Part shown: positions 47,167 through 59,400 of the stretch, piece after piece
How positions within the stretch are numbered: the first letter of the stretch is position 1
Layout: each line of letters opens with the position of its first letter
Assembly (NCBI GenBank): GCA_030533445.1
Contig: CM060070.1
Location: forward strand, 21,642,001 to 21,706,000
Source: Cyprinodon diabolis
Taxonomy: Eukaryota; Chordata; Actinopteri; Cyprinodontiformes; Cyprinodontidae
DNA length: 64,000 nucleotides
Direction of reading: 5' to 3'
Position numbers and translations under genes: made by a program
The notes under the pieces: model-generated
Told to the model about the DNA's origin: nothing
Databases searched by the model: none
Seen by the model: only the letters and a program-made list of their open reading frames with translations

Positions 47167-47422
47167 CCGGTTCCCCATCTCAAGGATCTGTCAGAACCAC
47201 TTCAAGGTACATTCAGAAATTACTCACTCGTCAAACCATCTAACTGCCTGGCTAATCAAACTCTCCATTTCTCCAGATATCAGTGATCCCAGTCCCGGAC
47301 CTGTACTAGAACCAGTCCGATTTTCTCTGTGTGTATTCCACAATAAATAATATTGTTAAACTTTTACTCCGTCTCCAGAGGTGTTCTGCATGTGGGTTTA
47401 GTCCCATAAGCCAATCATGACA
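47167..47422 (+). repeat. Gypsy 3' LTR, 5'-deleted
   Basis: Matches 45950-46205 except at four bases. It lacks the first roughly 660 bp of the LTR. Confidence 0.88.
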
Positions 47423-47427
47423 GTTCC

Positions 47428-50400
47428 TCAGTTTTAAGAAAAAGAACTGTTTGCAGAGTGATGACATTACCATAGGTGGAGAGACAGACTCCTGTTAGTT
47501 GGAACATGGGATGTTTTAGAACATAAGACAGGTTTTGCTGCACTTATTTTAGCTGTACTTATAGGCAGAGAAACAGGTGCCTAATTGTGCAGTAGTGAAC
47601 AGGTGGAACAGATAAACCTGTTTAGGAAGACAGCAAAGCAAAGCAGAGCAGACAGATGGGCCAGAATCATAATATATGTATATTTTATTCTTTAAGTGTT
47701 CATACAGTGTTCCTTTTTTCAGTAGTGTTGCTTGTTGTAGTAGAACCCATTTTTCACATGTAACAGGAAATTATTTTTAAATACATTTTATCCTATATTA
47801 AAACTGCTTGTCTTCGGTTGTTTTATATTAGTGATCTGTTAAGTAAAGGACTAGAGGTGAATAACTCCTTTTGAATTAAAAGTTTGAATATATAGAGACA
47901 TTTCTTAAAGTTTGAATAATAATTAATATAGGCAATTCCAATTTGAAATTGAATTTGTTCCTAAGTATTAGTTGTTCATTCAAACCAAATTTCACATTTT
48001 ATTAAAAGGTCCTCATTTACTGATAAATTAAGTTAACAAGTGTTAATTGATAATCCAAATTGTTAATTGTAATCATTAAAGCCTTCTAGCTTTTAATTAC
48101 AATATTCTAAACTGTCTTTTCATTGTGAATGGATTTTGATAAGAAGGACAAATTATTATTAAGTATAACTTTATTTTATATTTATCAATAATATTTATAA
48201 CCTAATACACAGAATTGCACAACAAGTGCAACACTTAAAAGTATATTGATGATGGATCAATAATGGGCACAGACATCCACTTAATGTATTTAGAGGCTGA
48301 TAGTATTACAGTTAGTTGGACTTTTTTAGATTGAAGATGGACTCAAAATGAACCAAATCATCAATGTTTAGAAAAAATTACTGTTCAAGGTGAAATTTGA
48401 CAGAATTTAGTTTCTTATTCTAAGAATTGCCTTTTTTTTTTTTTTTAAATTTGTATAAATGTATTATTCTTATCTCAGTTGCTTAACACTTGTGCACAGT
48501 GCAATAATGTTGCACTGATCAATATTCTAGGAAAGCCAAAACCCTGCTTAGTTTCTTGACTATTCAGATTAGAGGTTTGATAACATTTTGGATTGACTTA
48601 GAGTACTGTAGTTGGTCAATGATAAAAAAAATCTTCAAAAATTACACTATATTAAAAAATGTGAACACTGTGTGATCACATAGTCATGAGAACAGTCTAT
48701 TTTGTGTGACCACAATTCCAATATGAGGAGACATGAGGTGAGTCTTTCAGCACATATCTTTTTCATCCATCCTTTCATAGTCTCTACTTGTTTATCTTTA
48801 CAGTTTAAATGGTTTAAGGTACAAGTAATTCCCTGGGGGATCAGCCAGGTCAGGTTGCCAGTCCATCACAGGGCGGCAACCATTCAATAGTGGTAATATC
48901 GCCTACTTTGTTACAATTTGGATCCCAAAGAGAGACTGGCAAATGTACTAATTTAATGCTTATACTCTTTCTGTTCATCACCCTTTTTTACTTTATAATT
49001 AGACTACAGAGAAAGGACCACAAATCTCAATTAACTGAACCAATTGCTCCAGGGAGACTTAAGTTATTCCTGGAAGATGTCCTTCCACAAACAGACAATG
49101 ATGGGTTTAGTTTATTGTTCAGTCCCTTCTGTTGGGAAGTTCATGTTGAGTTTGTTTGAAAAAATACGTACCGGCAACTGGTCATGAAATCAGTATAGAG
49201 AGGCAATACTAGAAGTATGACAAAGTAAGTATGAATTTTATATCCAAATTTGAAAATTTGTGAATAAGTCCATTATGATTATGGAGTTTAATTTATTTCT
49301 GCTTTCTTAATCTTTCTGTGGTGCAAAGTGGCTCTCTTGTTATCCATTTTAGATAACTCAGATCCTGAGTTTGGGTTAGAAATATTATTTTTTTACAGTG
49401 TGGATGTCCTCCCTGTTCCCTCAGTACTCTGACTTATTCCTTAAGTCCAAAAACATACATTTTATCTTAGCTGGCAACTTCTAATTTGAATTAAATTGTC
49501 AGTCTGCACTGAGCCCTACAGATTTGCAAACACCTGCTGGAAGCAGGCAGCCAGTACAGCAAATTGGACTCCTCGCTTAAAAAAAATAAAGTGCTACCTT
49601 TTCAAAGCCAAAGTAGATGCAAAGTTTTGGCAACTACTCCAAATGATTCAAGATCAGCATCTAATTGTATTTGGATATGCTTTTTAAAGGTGTTTTTGGG
49701 GGAAGAGTTAAAGGGTGAAATAAATTCACTTTCTCCACTCAGCCTACAAATGAATACCTAATGACAAGAAAAGGTTTGTTTTTCTTCAAAACTTTTCCCC
49801 TTTCATAATTTTTTCTGTTGTTTGAATGATAAATTGGATTGAGAAATTGGTTGTATCTGTATGGCTGCTATCCACCTGAAGACACTATTGTTTTTGATGC
49901 ATTGTGTTATGTCTTTGACTGGACTCAGAAAGCTGCTAGGGTACAGGAAAATATTAGGTTTCTTTGAATAAATGTCAACATTGTTTAATAACAGATGGGA
50001 CATCCATTTCCTTGACATCCAATGCTAATTTATTTTGACCATATCTTTTTATCTAAATGTTCAAACAGAACTGAACTATGGGGTGCTATCAAACCATCCT
50101 TCTACATTTCTTACACATTTTCATCTGACAGATTTATTTACAAATAGATACTTTATATCAGTTGACTCCAAAGATGTTTCTGTTTCCACATTTGATGTTG
50201 GTCAACTGTATTAAATCTTTTATGACTGAGTGTTGCCTATTGGTAGTAGACAAGAAGAGCTTTTAGAGACAACACATACAAAATGCAGCAAAATGGCCCA
50301 AGAGTTAAGGTTCTCTTCTAAGAATCAGTTTCTCACTCATCAACTTTCTTCAAGCTTTATTCCATCATCATTTCAGCCTTCTTTTCGGGACACAAACAAT

Positions 50401-50640
50401 CTAAGCAGTTCTAATTCATTCAGTTGACATAGATCATAGCTATCACTAAAAAGGAGATCTCGCTTAGCTCAAATTTCACAATCCAGCCGCAAATGAACTC
50501 CTTTCTTCACTCAACATTAGTTCTAACACCAAGCAGCTCACGGTTAATCTACCCAGAATAGCATCGTTCAGGTACGCCTTCTAGAAATTCAGCCTCTTTG
50601 CTTCAGGATGGGAGTTGAATCCATCTAAAGTCTTACCATT
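47428..50640. other. no gene recognised
   Basis: AT-rich sequence with a short (about 48848-48885) minus-strand trace of the fish repeat tail seen at 12450. Open frames around 48890-49160 and 49496-49760 show no family similarity. Confidence 0.5.
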
Positions 50641-50659
50641 CTCCTCATATTCTATTAAA

Positions 50660-51105
50660 TGTCCTGTTGTCCTTTTGCCTTGGCTCGTCTCAAGAATCCA
50701 CCCTTAGTAGCCCAGCTCATTGTACCCAGTCCCCATATGATTCTGAACTGTTTCAAATCCTTCACACAACCATCATCCCTTTTCCCTCTCTCAACATCTT
50801 ATTCATTTGTCTCTTCATCTGTCTGGTTCTGTCTCTTCGAACCCTAGTCAGAGGTTTAAGGTTTCTTCCTGTTAAAAGGGAGGGGGGGGGGGGGGGGGGG
50901 GTTCCTCCCCACTGTCACTACAAGCATACTTGGTGTGATGGATAACCTTCAAGTCAAAGATTTGATGCAATCAGCTGGTTTTCCTGAGAGATAAAACTTT
51001 GAACCAATCTGACTATATGATCTGGTTGAATTGTCTCTTTAAAGTGCGTTGAGATGACGTGTTATGAATTGGCGCTGTATAAATAAGCTGAATTGAATTC
51101 AATCA
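50660..51105 (+). repeat. L2-type LINE 3' end with G20 run
   Basis: Contains GTCAGAGGTTTAAGGTTTC, CTTCCTGTTAAAAGGGAG, then CACTGTCACTACAAGCATAC and a GGCGCTGTATAAATAAGCTG plus GAATTGAATTCAAT tail. A run of 20 G (50882-50901) stands where relatives have a T-rich GGGAGTTTTTCC. It interrupts the degenerate recombinase region. Confidence 0.75.
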
Positions 51106-51465
51106 TCTAACCGATAACCAGTAACAGTCACCCATCAATACATCCTCCTATATTCACCTATACATGGCCCTTAAAGGTTTCAGAACAAGTACCTCCCAGA
51201 TCCATTCATCGATTTCCACTCATTGCAAATAATCTCAGCCGTAGATTTCTTACTCTGCGCTCAGATCCATTAGCCATCTCATGTCCGATTCATCTCTTGT
51301 ATCCGAACTCCTTCCTCAGCCCATACGAGACTATTTGTAGCTACATCTATTCTTCCGCATTCAAGGCGCCAGCATAGCCTTCATTAATGAGATCTCAGAT
51401 CAAACCATTCAGAATCTAGGTCACTGGTCATCCCAAAAATATGTTTTATGTCAGTTTTATCTATA

Positions 51466-51470
<5 letters not shown>
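51106..51470 (+). pseudogene. tyrosine-recombinase remnant (DIRS/Ngaro-like)
   Basis: The frame ending at about 51464 reads HLFFRIQGASIAFINEISDQ followed by TIQNLGHWSSQKYV. This matches the C-terminal box of DIRS-type tyrosine recombinases (HSFRIGAA...GISD.TIQ.LGRWSS..Y), including His, Arg and a second His; the catalytic Tyr is plausible in QKYV. The upstream part is broken by stops. Only this box supports the call. Confidence 0.45.

Positions 51471-51506
<36 letters not shown>
51471..51506. repeat. (TA)n microsatellite
   Basis: Pure AT repeat directly at the left end of the next element, obscuring its TSD. Confidence 0.97.
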
Positions 51507-51508
<2 letters not shown>

Positions 51509-52793
51509 GTGGTGGGCATAGATTATTTCTTTAAATCTAGAATAATCTTACCGTAAACTTGGAATTAATCTAGATTAATCAGATTAATCATTTGAATTCT
51601 GCCAAAGGCATTCATGATATGTGTGCGCTACCTCCAGATTTAAAAGAAAAGGTTTACTTTTTTTTTTTTTTTTGACAGTTATAAGTACATTTTTACTGAT
51701 TTGTTACTGTGTTTTTGCTGCAAAAAATAGAGTGTCTTACTTCAATTTCTAGATGCCTCACTTTAACTATATGGCACCTGTAATCGGCTGGAGAACTAGC
51801 TGGGAGGTTGCGTCTATCACCTGAGCGAGGAGATTGTTTAGCTTGGCTGATAGAGCTGTGATTATAGCCACATCCATGTCAGCGTGTCACGTTTAATGTG
51901 GTAATTTCACAGAATGCGTACAGAGGTTAGAAGACTGATTTGTTTTTCACCCCCAGATATACACCTGCGCTAAAATATGAAGGTGAAAGTCATCATTAGT
52001 GTAGACCCATCTCCCAACCCAACTGTGAGAATAGATTAACAACAATATTTTTTTTATCACCCGTTAAGAATCTAGGCTTAATGCTATGCGTTAACGCCAA
52101 TAATGGCCAGGGCCACTGGATTCATTTTGTATCAGGGGATCCTGTAGAATTTTTTTTTTTTTTTAGACAAAATATCTATGACCCTATATACAATAAATAA
52201 AATTAACAGATTGAGATTCACTACTTTATTTCCATATACACTTCAGTGTACACAACTAAGGTCTATAAGACAGACATCCTTAATAAAATGAATCAATAAT
52301 CAGTTCATAGGTGAATAGATGCAATTCTAAATAAACTTCACACTAAAAGCAGTGACAGTTTTCTGACTGCTTTCAGACCATCAAAACACAAAATATGATC
52401 AGTCTCTTCCACAAAATGAAGCAACTGCCATCTAGCAAACCAAGCTGTTCCCAAAGAACATTAAAAAGATGCTATTACTGGATGTTGGCTGGAAGGGCTT
52501 ATCTAATCCAATCACGCTAGGCTGGGTTGCGGATGCTGGGGCTGAGCCTGCCATTGCAGCTGCCATCAGAGTTGGGCAGACAGTCTGCTCACTCCGGCTG
52601 CTCTCCCTTGTCGTGGTTGTGGTACAAGTGTTCCTCTTAATTGGTGGTGGTTTTCCCAAAAAAATCTGAAATGTGTTTCTCTGCCATGTTTCCTCCTCAT
52701 TTCTGTCATTAGACTATGTAAATTTACTAGTCTGCTGCTGCGAGCGGGATACCTCTTTCAACGGCGACCACAAGCTTGCTTGACGTTGCCAAC

Positions 52794-54097
52794 CAGTGTT
52801 GGGCACGTTACTTTGAAAAAGTAATTAGTTATAGTTACTAGTTACTTCTCCCAAAAAGTAACTGAGTTACTAACTGAGTTACTCCACAATAAAAGTAACT
52901 AGTTACTAGTAAAAGTAACTATTAAGTTACTTTTGCGTTTCTCGCCCCCGTAAACCTCACCACCCAGCCCCCACCTTCTCGCCGTGTGTTTCCAAAGCCA
53001 GCTGAATAGAGAGGACGACAAAGACAAGAACCTGCTGAGAGTTTTGCATTTCTTGTAACTCAACATAAATTACATCAGGGGGGAACACGATGTGAAGTTT
53101 TTTAACAGGGCATTCAGATCTGGTGAGTATATGAAATTAATAACTGGGGATGTCTAATTCTGAAATCCTGTGTGTTTGGGTTGTTATAGATACTGTAACA
53201 TCTATCTATACATCTATCTATCTAGATGTATACTCTGTGTGTGAAATAAAATATGGATCCCCATCCCTGCCACAAAGGCCATCAAATAATGTTTAAAATA
53301 AAAAATACAGTAGGTTGAAAAGTCAGAGCATCCATCCATCCATCCATCCATCCATCCATCCATCCATCCATCCAGATTTCTCCCTTTCTTCATATAGGCT
53401 ATCATTTGATCGTTCACGCTCTCCATAGTTCTCCTGTAGCGCGAGCACAGGGCGACTGTTGCGCGCCTTTAGCGAGCATGCGCGTTTCCTGTCGCTTGCG
53501 CGGTGACTCGTGCCGCCTGCGCTGTGCGGAGATGCAGAGGAAACCGTTATGTGTTGGGGAAACGCAGCTCGACGTAACACCGGTATTTCCATGTGGAAAA
53601 CGCTGTTTTGCTGCTGGAGTCATCCTCACTCTCCATCTCTCTGTGTGTGCTGTACGTTAACACCCGCCAGCGGAAACCCCCACCTACCAACTGACAGACG
53701 GAATCTCACTATACATCAGCCATTCTCATCCTCCCCTCTCTCATGACAAGGCGCGCACCTCTGGATGACCTAAAAAATAATCTTTAATATCTCCTAAACA
53801 AAAGTAGCACAAACAATATTTTTTTCTGCACAAATCTGCACTAACGTTGCACTAACCATTTAGTCTATTTGCAGAGTTTTTTGACGTGGGTGGGGTGTCA
53901 GCTTCACGCAGCTGCGCACGAGTCCTATCATGAAAAAAGGTTCATTGTGCGACCTGAGTAACGCGCAGTAACGGGGTGTCTGCAATGGTAACTGCGTTAT
54001 AGTTACAGTCAAAGTAATTAGTTAGATTACTCGTTACTAAAACAAGGTAACGGCGTTAGTAACGCCGTTACTTTCAACGCCGTTAGTCCCATCACTG
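52794..54097. mobile_element. hAT-type element with TTGCCAAC TSD
   Basis: Starts CAGTGTTGGGC and ends TCCCATCACTG, with TTGCCAAC at 52786-52793 and 54098-54105. GTTACTTTT/AAAAGTAAC repeats crowd both subterminal zones. The centre is CpG-rich (53430-53590) and may be the old promoter. It has no transposase and carries a (CATC)n array. It sits inside the 51507-54291 element. Confidence 0.92.
53331..53373. repeat. (CATC)n microsatellite
   Basis: About 11 perfect tetramers inside the hAT element. Open frames across it encode Gly-Trp-Met-Asp repeats and are spurious. Confidence 0.97.
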
Positions 54098-54291
54098 TTG
54101 CCAACACAACCTAACTTCCGTGAACTTGTGTTGGCCTCAACATGATAAATAAAAATTAAAATACTCTTGATTGAGAAATAAAAAAGTCAAACTCATTTCC
54201 TAAACTATTCAAAAGAAATGTGTAAATTATGCAAACTCTCGCCACCCCCCAGCACCCCCACTTCCTGTGACCATGATTAGGCCCACCACTA

Positions 54292-57003
54292 ATGGAGAGG
54301 CTGTCTACAGGGGGGTGAGACATCTGTCCAAGCAATTTAACTCTAATTTGATCAGGAAACAAAAAAGGCCGTGGAGTTTATTGATGACCAGCCCATTAAT
54401 TGGTTAGTGACTCAAAGACTTGTATGGCCTCCCCTGCTGAACTACTCTGTGGATTGTTTTTGCCTCAAATTTGTCAGATCTTCAAGGTGATTATAACATC
54501 TTATGTAGGTAGCCTGAGAATTTTGAATGATGATTTCATACATATCAATTCTGACTCTCCACTAGGCTCCTACAAGGCTGTTGCTCTCAGTCAGTTTATA
54601 TCTTTTCACCTTTGTCCACAGTGTACCCAGTAACACCATTTAAGCCCATTGTTAGTGCTAACACCTTGAATGCAACTGTGATTTGGTAGTGGACATATAG
54701 AAGCTATTCTTCCCTGGGAGTGTTAGGTTGGACTAAGTAGCCACAACACAATGGTAATGTAGAAAATGCAGAGTTTGAATGTGCCATGTATTTTCTTCCA
54801 GTGTGAGTCGGTATCTTGTTGGTAAGTGTTGCTGCTTGTGTAACTTTTTACCCAATGTGTAAGAGAGCTGGAAACGATAGCAAAGGAACCATGGCAAACT
54901 GCTAACAACACATTCACACAAATGTACATAGACTCAAATTAAATTCTCATGTGCAAAAGGAAAAAAGAGGTATAAAAAGGGATCCAAATGCTTTATACAT
55001 TTTTTTATTTCCTACATTTTTTATGTCCTAAATATGATTAAACTTGAATTTAAAGACAATATCCTAATGATTGCATATCTAATTTACCAGGTAATGACTA
55101 CTTCTTGCTCAAATGACTTCTTGAAAGAACAGACGACCAAAGCAGATAGCACCACAGAGTGATATGAACTAGGAGCCAAACAGCAAAACATATTACAACA
55201 GAACAATTAGGCATGAGCCAGATATGATTGGCATATATGGAGTTGTGATTAGTAGGACAATCAATTTTTGAGTCTAATTAAATGAATATAGAACAGCTTT
55301 GAAGGAGCATCAACTGGGGCATTCAAGGAGAACGATACAATGCAAAGAAACACAGGGGGAAAAACAGCTAAGGAGAAACAGGGGAAAACACAGGAGGGTA
55401 AAACAATGGCTAACAACATGACTTCATTCTAAAGTAATCAGGGATGGGAAGCATTATTTTAAAAATAAAGAAACTAAAGAAAACACCATTGCTGAAGAAG
55501 GTTAATGAAAAAAAAAAAAAGGAAATCTCTGGACTTTAACTGCCATTTTTTTGGGCAGCTTTTTGCAGAATGCTTCTGATTTTACCAAACATATTAAACC
55601 GATTTAGAGGCTGAAGACAAAAAAACAAAAAGACAAAAACAACGAAGGGCAGAAGTGGTAAGTTGTAAAGTGGGATGGTCTAGCCTTCAGCGGCGGGCCA
55701 ATGCTCTCAGAGGAACTTTGGTTGCCTAGCAACCATGACAGCATAATGCAAGCACCTATCAAATCTGAAAATTATCTCTTCTTTCTCCATTATTTGTCCT
55801 GATAAGTGTATCGTGTATTGGAAGAATACACGTCTTAAAAAATACAAATGAATAAAGAATTAGCAGTAAATGTCACATGACAAAGGTTAAAGTAAAATCT
55901 GGATCAATTATAGTTAAGATAAGGGGTCCTTAATTTCCTTTTTAAAGGGAAATATCACCAAACAGCGCAGGCCTGAAGAAAAACCAACTATTTGGTGCGA
56001 TTTTTTTTTTTTGCCTCTAGTAAAGTTAAATAAGGTTATCTCGCTCGGAATTTCAACTTTAACTGAGATTGAGAGAAGAACAAATTAAAGTCATAAAAAA
56101 GCCAAACATAAACATTTCATTCATTTATCTGAATAGGATATGTGTTCAAACTCAACCAAGCCCAGCAGTAGGTTCAATGGTCTTAGCCAGGAATCTGGCA
56201 AGGGAGGGAAGATGGCCCAGTTGGCTCACAGCTCTCAAGACGAGTTGGTCGAGAGAAACACAAAATGCTTTTTTTGATTGGGGGGATCTTAATGAACAAA
56301 GTAGATATTTCAGTATAACTAACCCACATTCTCATCTCAAAAAGTTACTTTTGGATCCCGGAAAGTGAAATATTCAGCAGTGAAGACAAAAACACAACAA
56401 ACTGAACACAAACAGTTACTAACCCTATTTAATGTCAATATAAACGCAATATAATGATAATCATAATTTCACTAGACATAACCTGTGTCATTTTTTTCCT
56501 AAGTTATAAAAAAAAGTGCCAAAGACTGAGAAGCCTTTCTTCATAATATTGTACAGGGATGTTGGCAGCCTTGTCTGATATTGACAAAAACAAGCCAGTC
56601 CTATAAGTCTTATCACTAATGTGTCACAATATTTCTGACAGAATAACATTTGGGACCATACGGGTTGTCAATCTAAGAGCCTTTCTGCCTAAGCTTTTTG
56701 TCTCATCCATTATTTAACCACTAACAGGATATCAGGGATCCTTACCGTTGGCAGGGGTAGCAGAGATGCCAAAATGTTATGTCTCTAGATGTTTGCTTTG
56801 TCTCGCTGACACAAGAATAAGGAGGCTGGAACAAATGAATGGGGTAACAAAATGATTTTAAACTGTCAGCAAATTTGGTTATTTACCATCATCATCCTTC
56901 AGTACTTTCTATCTAACATACTTACAAAAATATAACAAATATTTTATGTTGTAGCTTAAAAAAAATATGATAAAATAGAATTAAGGATTTTTAGATTCAG
57001 GAA
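54292..57003. other. no gene recognised
   Basis: AT-rich intergenic sequence. No conserved frame or termini were recognised. Confidence 0.55.
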
Positions 57004-57008
57004 GTTTA

Positions 57009-57663
57009 TGTCATGATGGGTTTTTGGTTCCTAACCCACATGCAGAACACACACTGAGTCAGGAGGAAAGTTAGACTGTTTATTAATAAACACAAAGGTT
57101 CAGACAGGTGTTGGAAACAGGTTCGGGGCTGGTATCACAGGATCCTCTGTCCAGAGCTTCAGGCTGAGCGTCAGAAGGAGAGTACCGGTTGGGTCCAGAG
57201 ACAGAGGATTTGCAGAGGGCTTAGCAGAGGCAGGAACTGGCTTCAGAGTTGTATGGTTCAGACCTTGAGTGGGTCTCCAAGTTCTCTCCAGAGAACTGGC
57301 AGGGAGGTGCAGGCTGAGGTTCTTCAGGTTTGGCTTCTCAGAGCAGGCAGGCAGGTTTCCCAAACATGAGCTCCACCAGAGCTCCAGGTTTCAGTCAGGA
57401 TCTTCCTAGAAGAACAGAGGACAAAAACTGATCAGGATCTGGTTCTAGATTTCAAGGGAGTCAGAGAGTCAGACAGACTGGTTGGCTCAGGTAGGCTTCC
57501 ATAACTTATTCAACACTCTGGCAATGAAGGGAAGCTCAGCCCCTGCTTATAAAGCTGATCTCCTGATGACTGATGGATCTCAGGTGTGGTCCTCAACTCA
57601 GCTCCAGGAGACCAAGGGGCGCCCTCTGCTGGAGGAAGGGGGACAGACCTCCAGATCCCAACA
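57009..57663 (-). mobile_element. solo LTR, Gypsy-type, with GTTTA TSD
   Basis: In minus orientation it starts TGTTGGGATCTGGAGG and ends ACCCATCATGACA, flanked by GTTTA at 57004-57008 and 57664-57668. It is a diverged relative of the LTRs at 21741-22465 and 45286-46205. Minus-strand 57100-57363 is an open frame (GNLPACSEKPNLKNLSLHLP at its start) at the same relative place as in the other two, stopping just before the polyadenylation region. Confidence 0.9.
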
Positions 57664-57900
57664 GTTTAAGCACAAAGATATAAAATAAAAATGAACTGTA
57701 AGGTATTATGTACGGACTGCAGGCCTATGCCGTAGCTCCCGGTTCTCAGCTTCATAGCATAAGTTAACTTAAAGGAATTGTGGATTTTTACCCTCTCCAC
57801 TTTAAAAGAAAAAATGCGCGAGCGAGAGCCTGCACAAGCCCATTTCTCCTCATGCACGCTCTGTTTAAAAGTTGCTGTTCTCATAGCTCATACAAGCTTA

Positions 57901-58556
57901 AGCCAGGCGTACACTGTGTGATTTTTTCAATCGTTGCACGCAGCTACAGCTTACACTGTACGACGAAACCCTGTGGTTTCGTCGTACAGTATGAGTTTAA
58001 AGCTCACGATTTACGTTCGAGCTGATGCTCTGATGCGATCTACCTGCTCCCACTTTACATCTAAAAACCACGTCATACTCAGCTCCGCAGTGAGATGGCA
58101 CTGCTCTGACTTGTCTATCCAGAAGCCAAACAAATATGAAGGGGAATATGAAGCTCATTAGAGTGAAATGCGCTGCCTTGGCAATTTGTGCAATTTTTTA
58201 CTGAAAGCCCTAAAAAGAAAAGGTGACGACATATTTGGACGAAGACATGGCTAAGCAAAAGTGGCTACTACGGTCTGTCAATTTTACAGAAAGAACTCCA
58301 TTTCACTCACACCCCCGCCATGCTGCTGTGTTTTAATCTGAGAGGAAGAAGAAGAAGAAGAATCCTTGTTTGTATATGCGCACTGACCGATTTGCTCACG
58401 GTTGTCGACTGAAAATCAAACGTTTGATTTTCTCCTGACCTCACGATTCCTGATTGGGAGGTGGTCGTGAGAGGCTTATCACCCGTCGTTACCCCCTACA
58501 CAATGCACAATGCACGATCAGGCGGCTTGATCTAAAAATTCTTGCATGACTGGAAA
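57901..58556. mobile_element. Harbinger-type MITE, copy 2, right end lost
   Basis: Left end AGCCAGGCGTACACTGTGTG after TTA (57898-57900). It parallels copy 1 (28326-28970) over nearly its whole length, for example GTGGCTACTACGGTCTGT and CACGATTCCTGATTGGGAGG. Similarity ends near ATGACTGGAAAA at 58556, so the right TIR and TSD are missing. Confidence 0.85.
57955..57990. repeat. MITE internal hairpin, copy 2
   Basis: Arms 57955-57970 and 57975-57990 pair perfectly over 16 bp with a 4-base loop. Stem sequence differs from copy 1 at paired positions. Confidence 0.95.
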
Positions 58557-58924
58557 ACGAAGCATTACGGGATATATCCACCTCTTCTGATGCCTTTCTT
58601 TTCTTCTCATACACTTTGCAGACACTTTTTCTCTTAACACCCTCGCCATTTTAAAGGAAAGAACCTTTTGGTAAGAGTGTCTCTTATTATAAATAAGATT
58701 GATTACATTAAAATAAGATTGACACCCCTCTAAATATGATTGGTTTATCTCTGATAGGTGAGGCAGCACCTGGGGTAACCAGGTTTAGACTGCTTTATTC
58801 CAGCTGAGCTTTTACAGTTACCAAAACTATTATCTTCATCTAAGCCTTCAACTTGTACGTTAGATCAAGTACCAACCAGGTTATTTAAGGAGGTATTCCC
58901 TCTGATTTATTCATCCATTTTGGA

Positions 58925-59400
58925 TGTGATTAACTTATCCCTGTTACAGTGCTATATGTAACAAAGTCTTTTAAGGTAATTAAACCTTAACTTAACCATT
59001 TCTTGACCCAGATAACGTTGTCAATTATAGACCTATATCCAATCTTCCTTTCTTATCTAAAATTCTTGAGAAAGTAGTTGCCAAACAAGTTTGTGATCAC
59101 TTACACCATAATGAACTTTTTGAAAAGTTTAAGTCTGGCGTTAGAGCTCATCATAGCACTGAAACAGCAGGGGAAAGCCACTAATGATATTTTCATGGCC
59201 TCAGATAATGGACTTTTATCTGTACTTGTCCTGTTAGATCTCAGTGCTGCATTTGATACAGTTGTTCATAATATTCTTTTAGAAAGGCTGAAATATTTTG
59301 TAGGAATTACTGGAACAACACTAGGCTGGTTTAAATCTTATTTATCTGACAGATTTCAGCTTGTTAAAGTGAATGAAGCTTAGGTGTAAATTCAATCTAT
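58925..59400 (+). pseudogene. L2-type LINE reverse transcriptase fragment
   Basis: Translation shows DNVVNYRPISNLPFLSKILE, VCDHLHHNELFEKFKSG, HHSTET, LLSVLVLLDLSAAFDTVVHN and TLGWFKSYLSDRFQLVKVNE, the RT fingers and first palm motif (LDLSAAFDTV, with its Asp). A frame change near 59155 separates the parts. It stops before the YADD box. Same LINE type as 9255-9935 but better preserved. Confidence 0.85.

Larger units (their letters stand above)
45286..47422 (+). mobile_element. Gypsy-type LTR retrotransposon, no pol, GTTCC TSD
   Basis: A full 5' LTR, a short internal part with a gag-like frame, and the last 255 bp of a 3' LTR, flanked by GTTCC at 45281-45285 and 47423-47427. No protease, RT or integrase remains. 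The shared 3' LTR segments (about 45950-46205 and 47167-47422) differ at 4 positions that I counted. A deletion appears to have removed pol and the front of the 3' LTR in one step. Confidence 0.85.
51507..54291. mobile_element. hAT-like element with nested hAT
   Basis: Ends TAGTGGTGGGC (51507) and GCCCACCACTA (54291) are exact inverses. Left subterminal DNA is packed with ATTAATC/TCTAGATTAA units (51525-51595). Removing the inner hAT leaves about 1.47 kb without an intact transposase. The left TSD is lost in a TA array, so superfamily rests on terminus style. Confidence 0.75.

Noticed and set aside
44577..47670. A further LTR in minus orientation surrounding the L2 and Gypsy insertions
   Set aside because: The left end (TGTAATGACTAC) and AATAAA-like signal look LTR-like, but no matching TSD or clear right end was found.
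52469..52669. Hydrophobic 66-codon + frame in the outer hAT-like element
   Set aside because: An overlapping antisense frame exists and there is no similarity; composition follows the GC-rich local sequence.
53214..53426. Frames encoding Gly-Trp-Met-Asp repeats
   Set aside because: They translate the (CATC)n microsatellite and have no other support.
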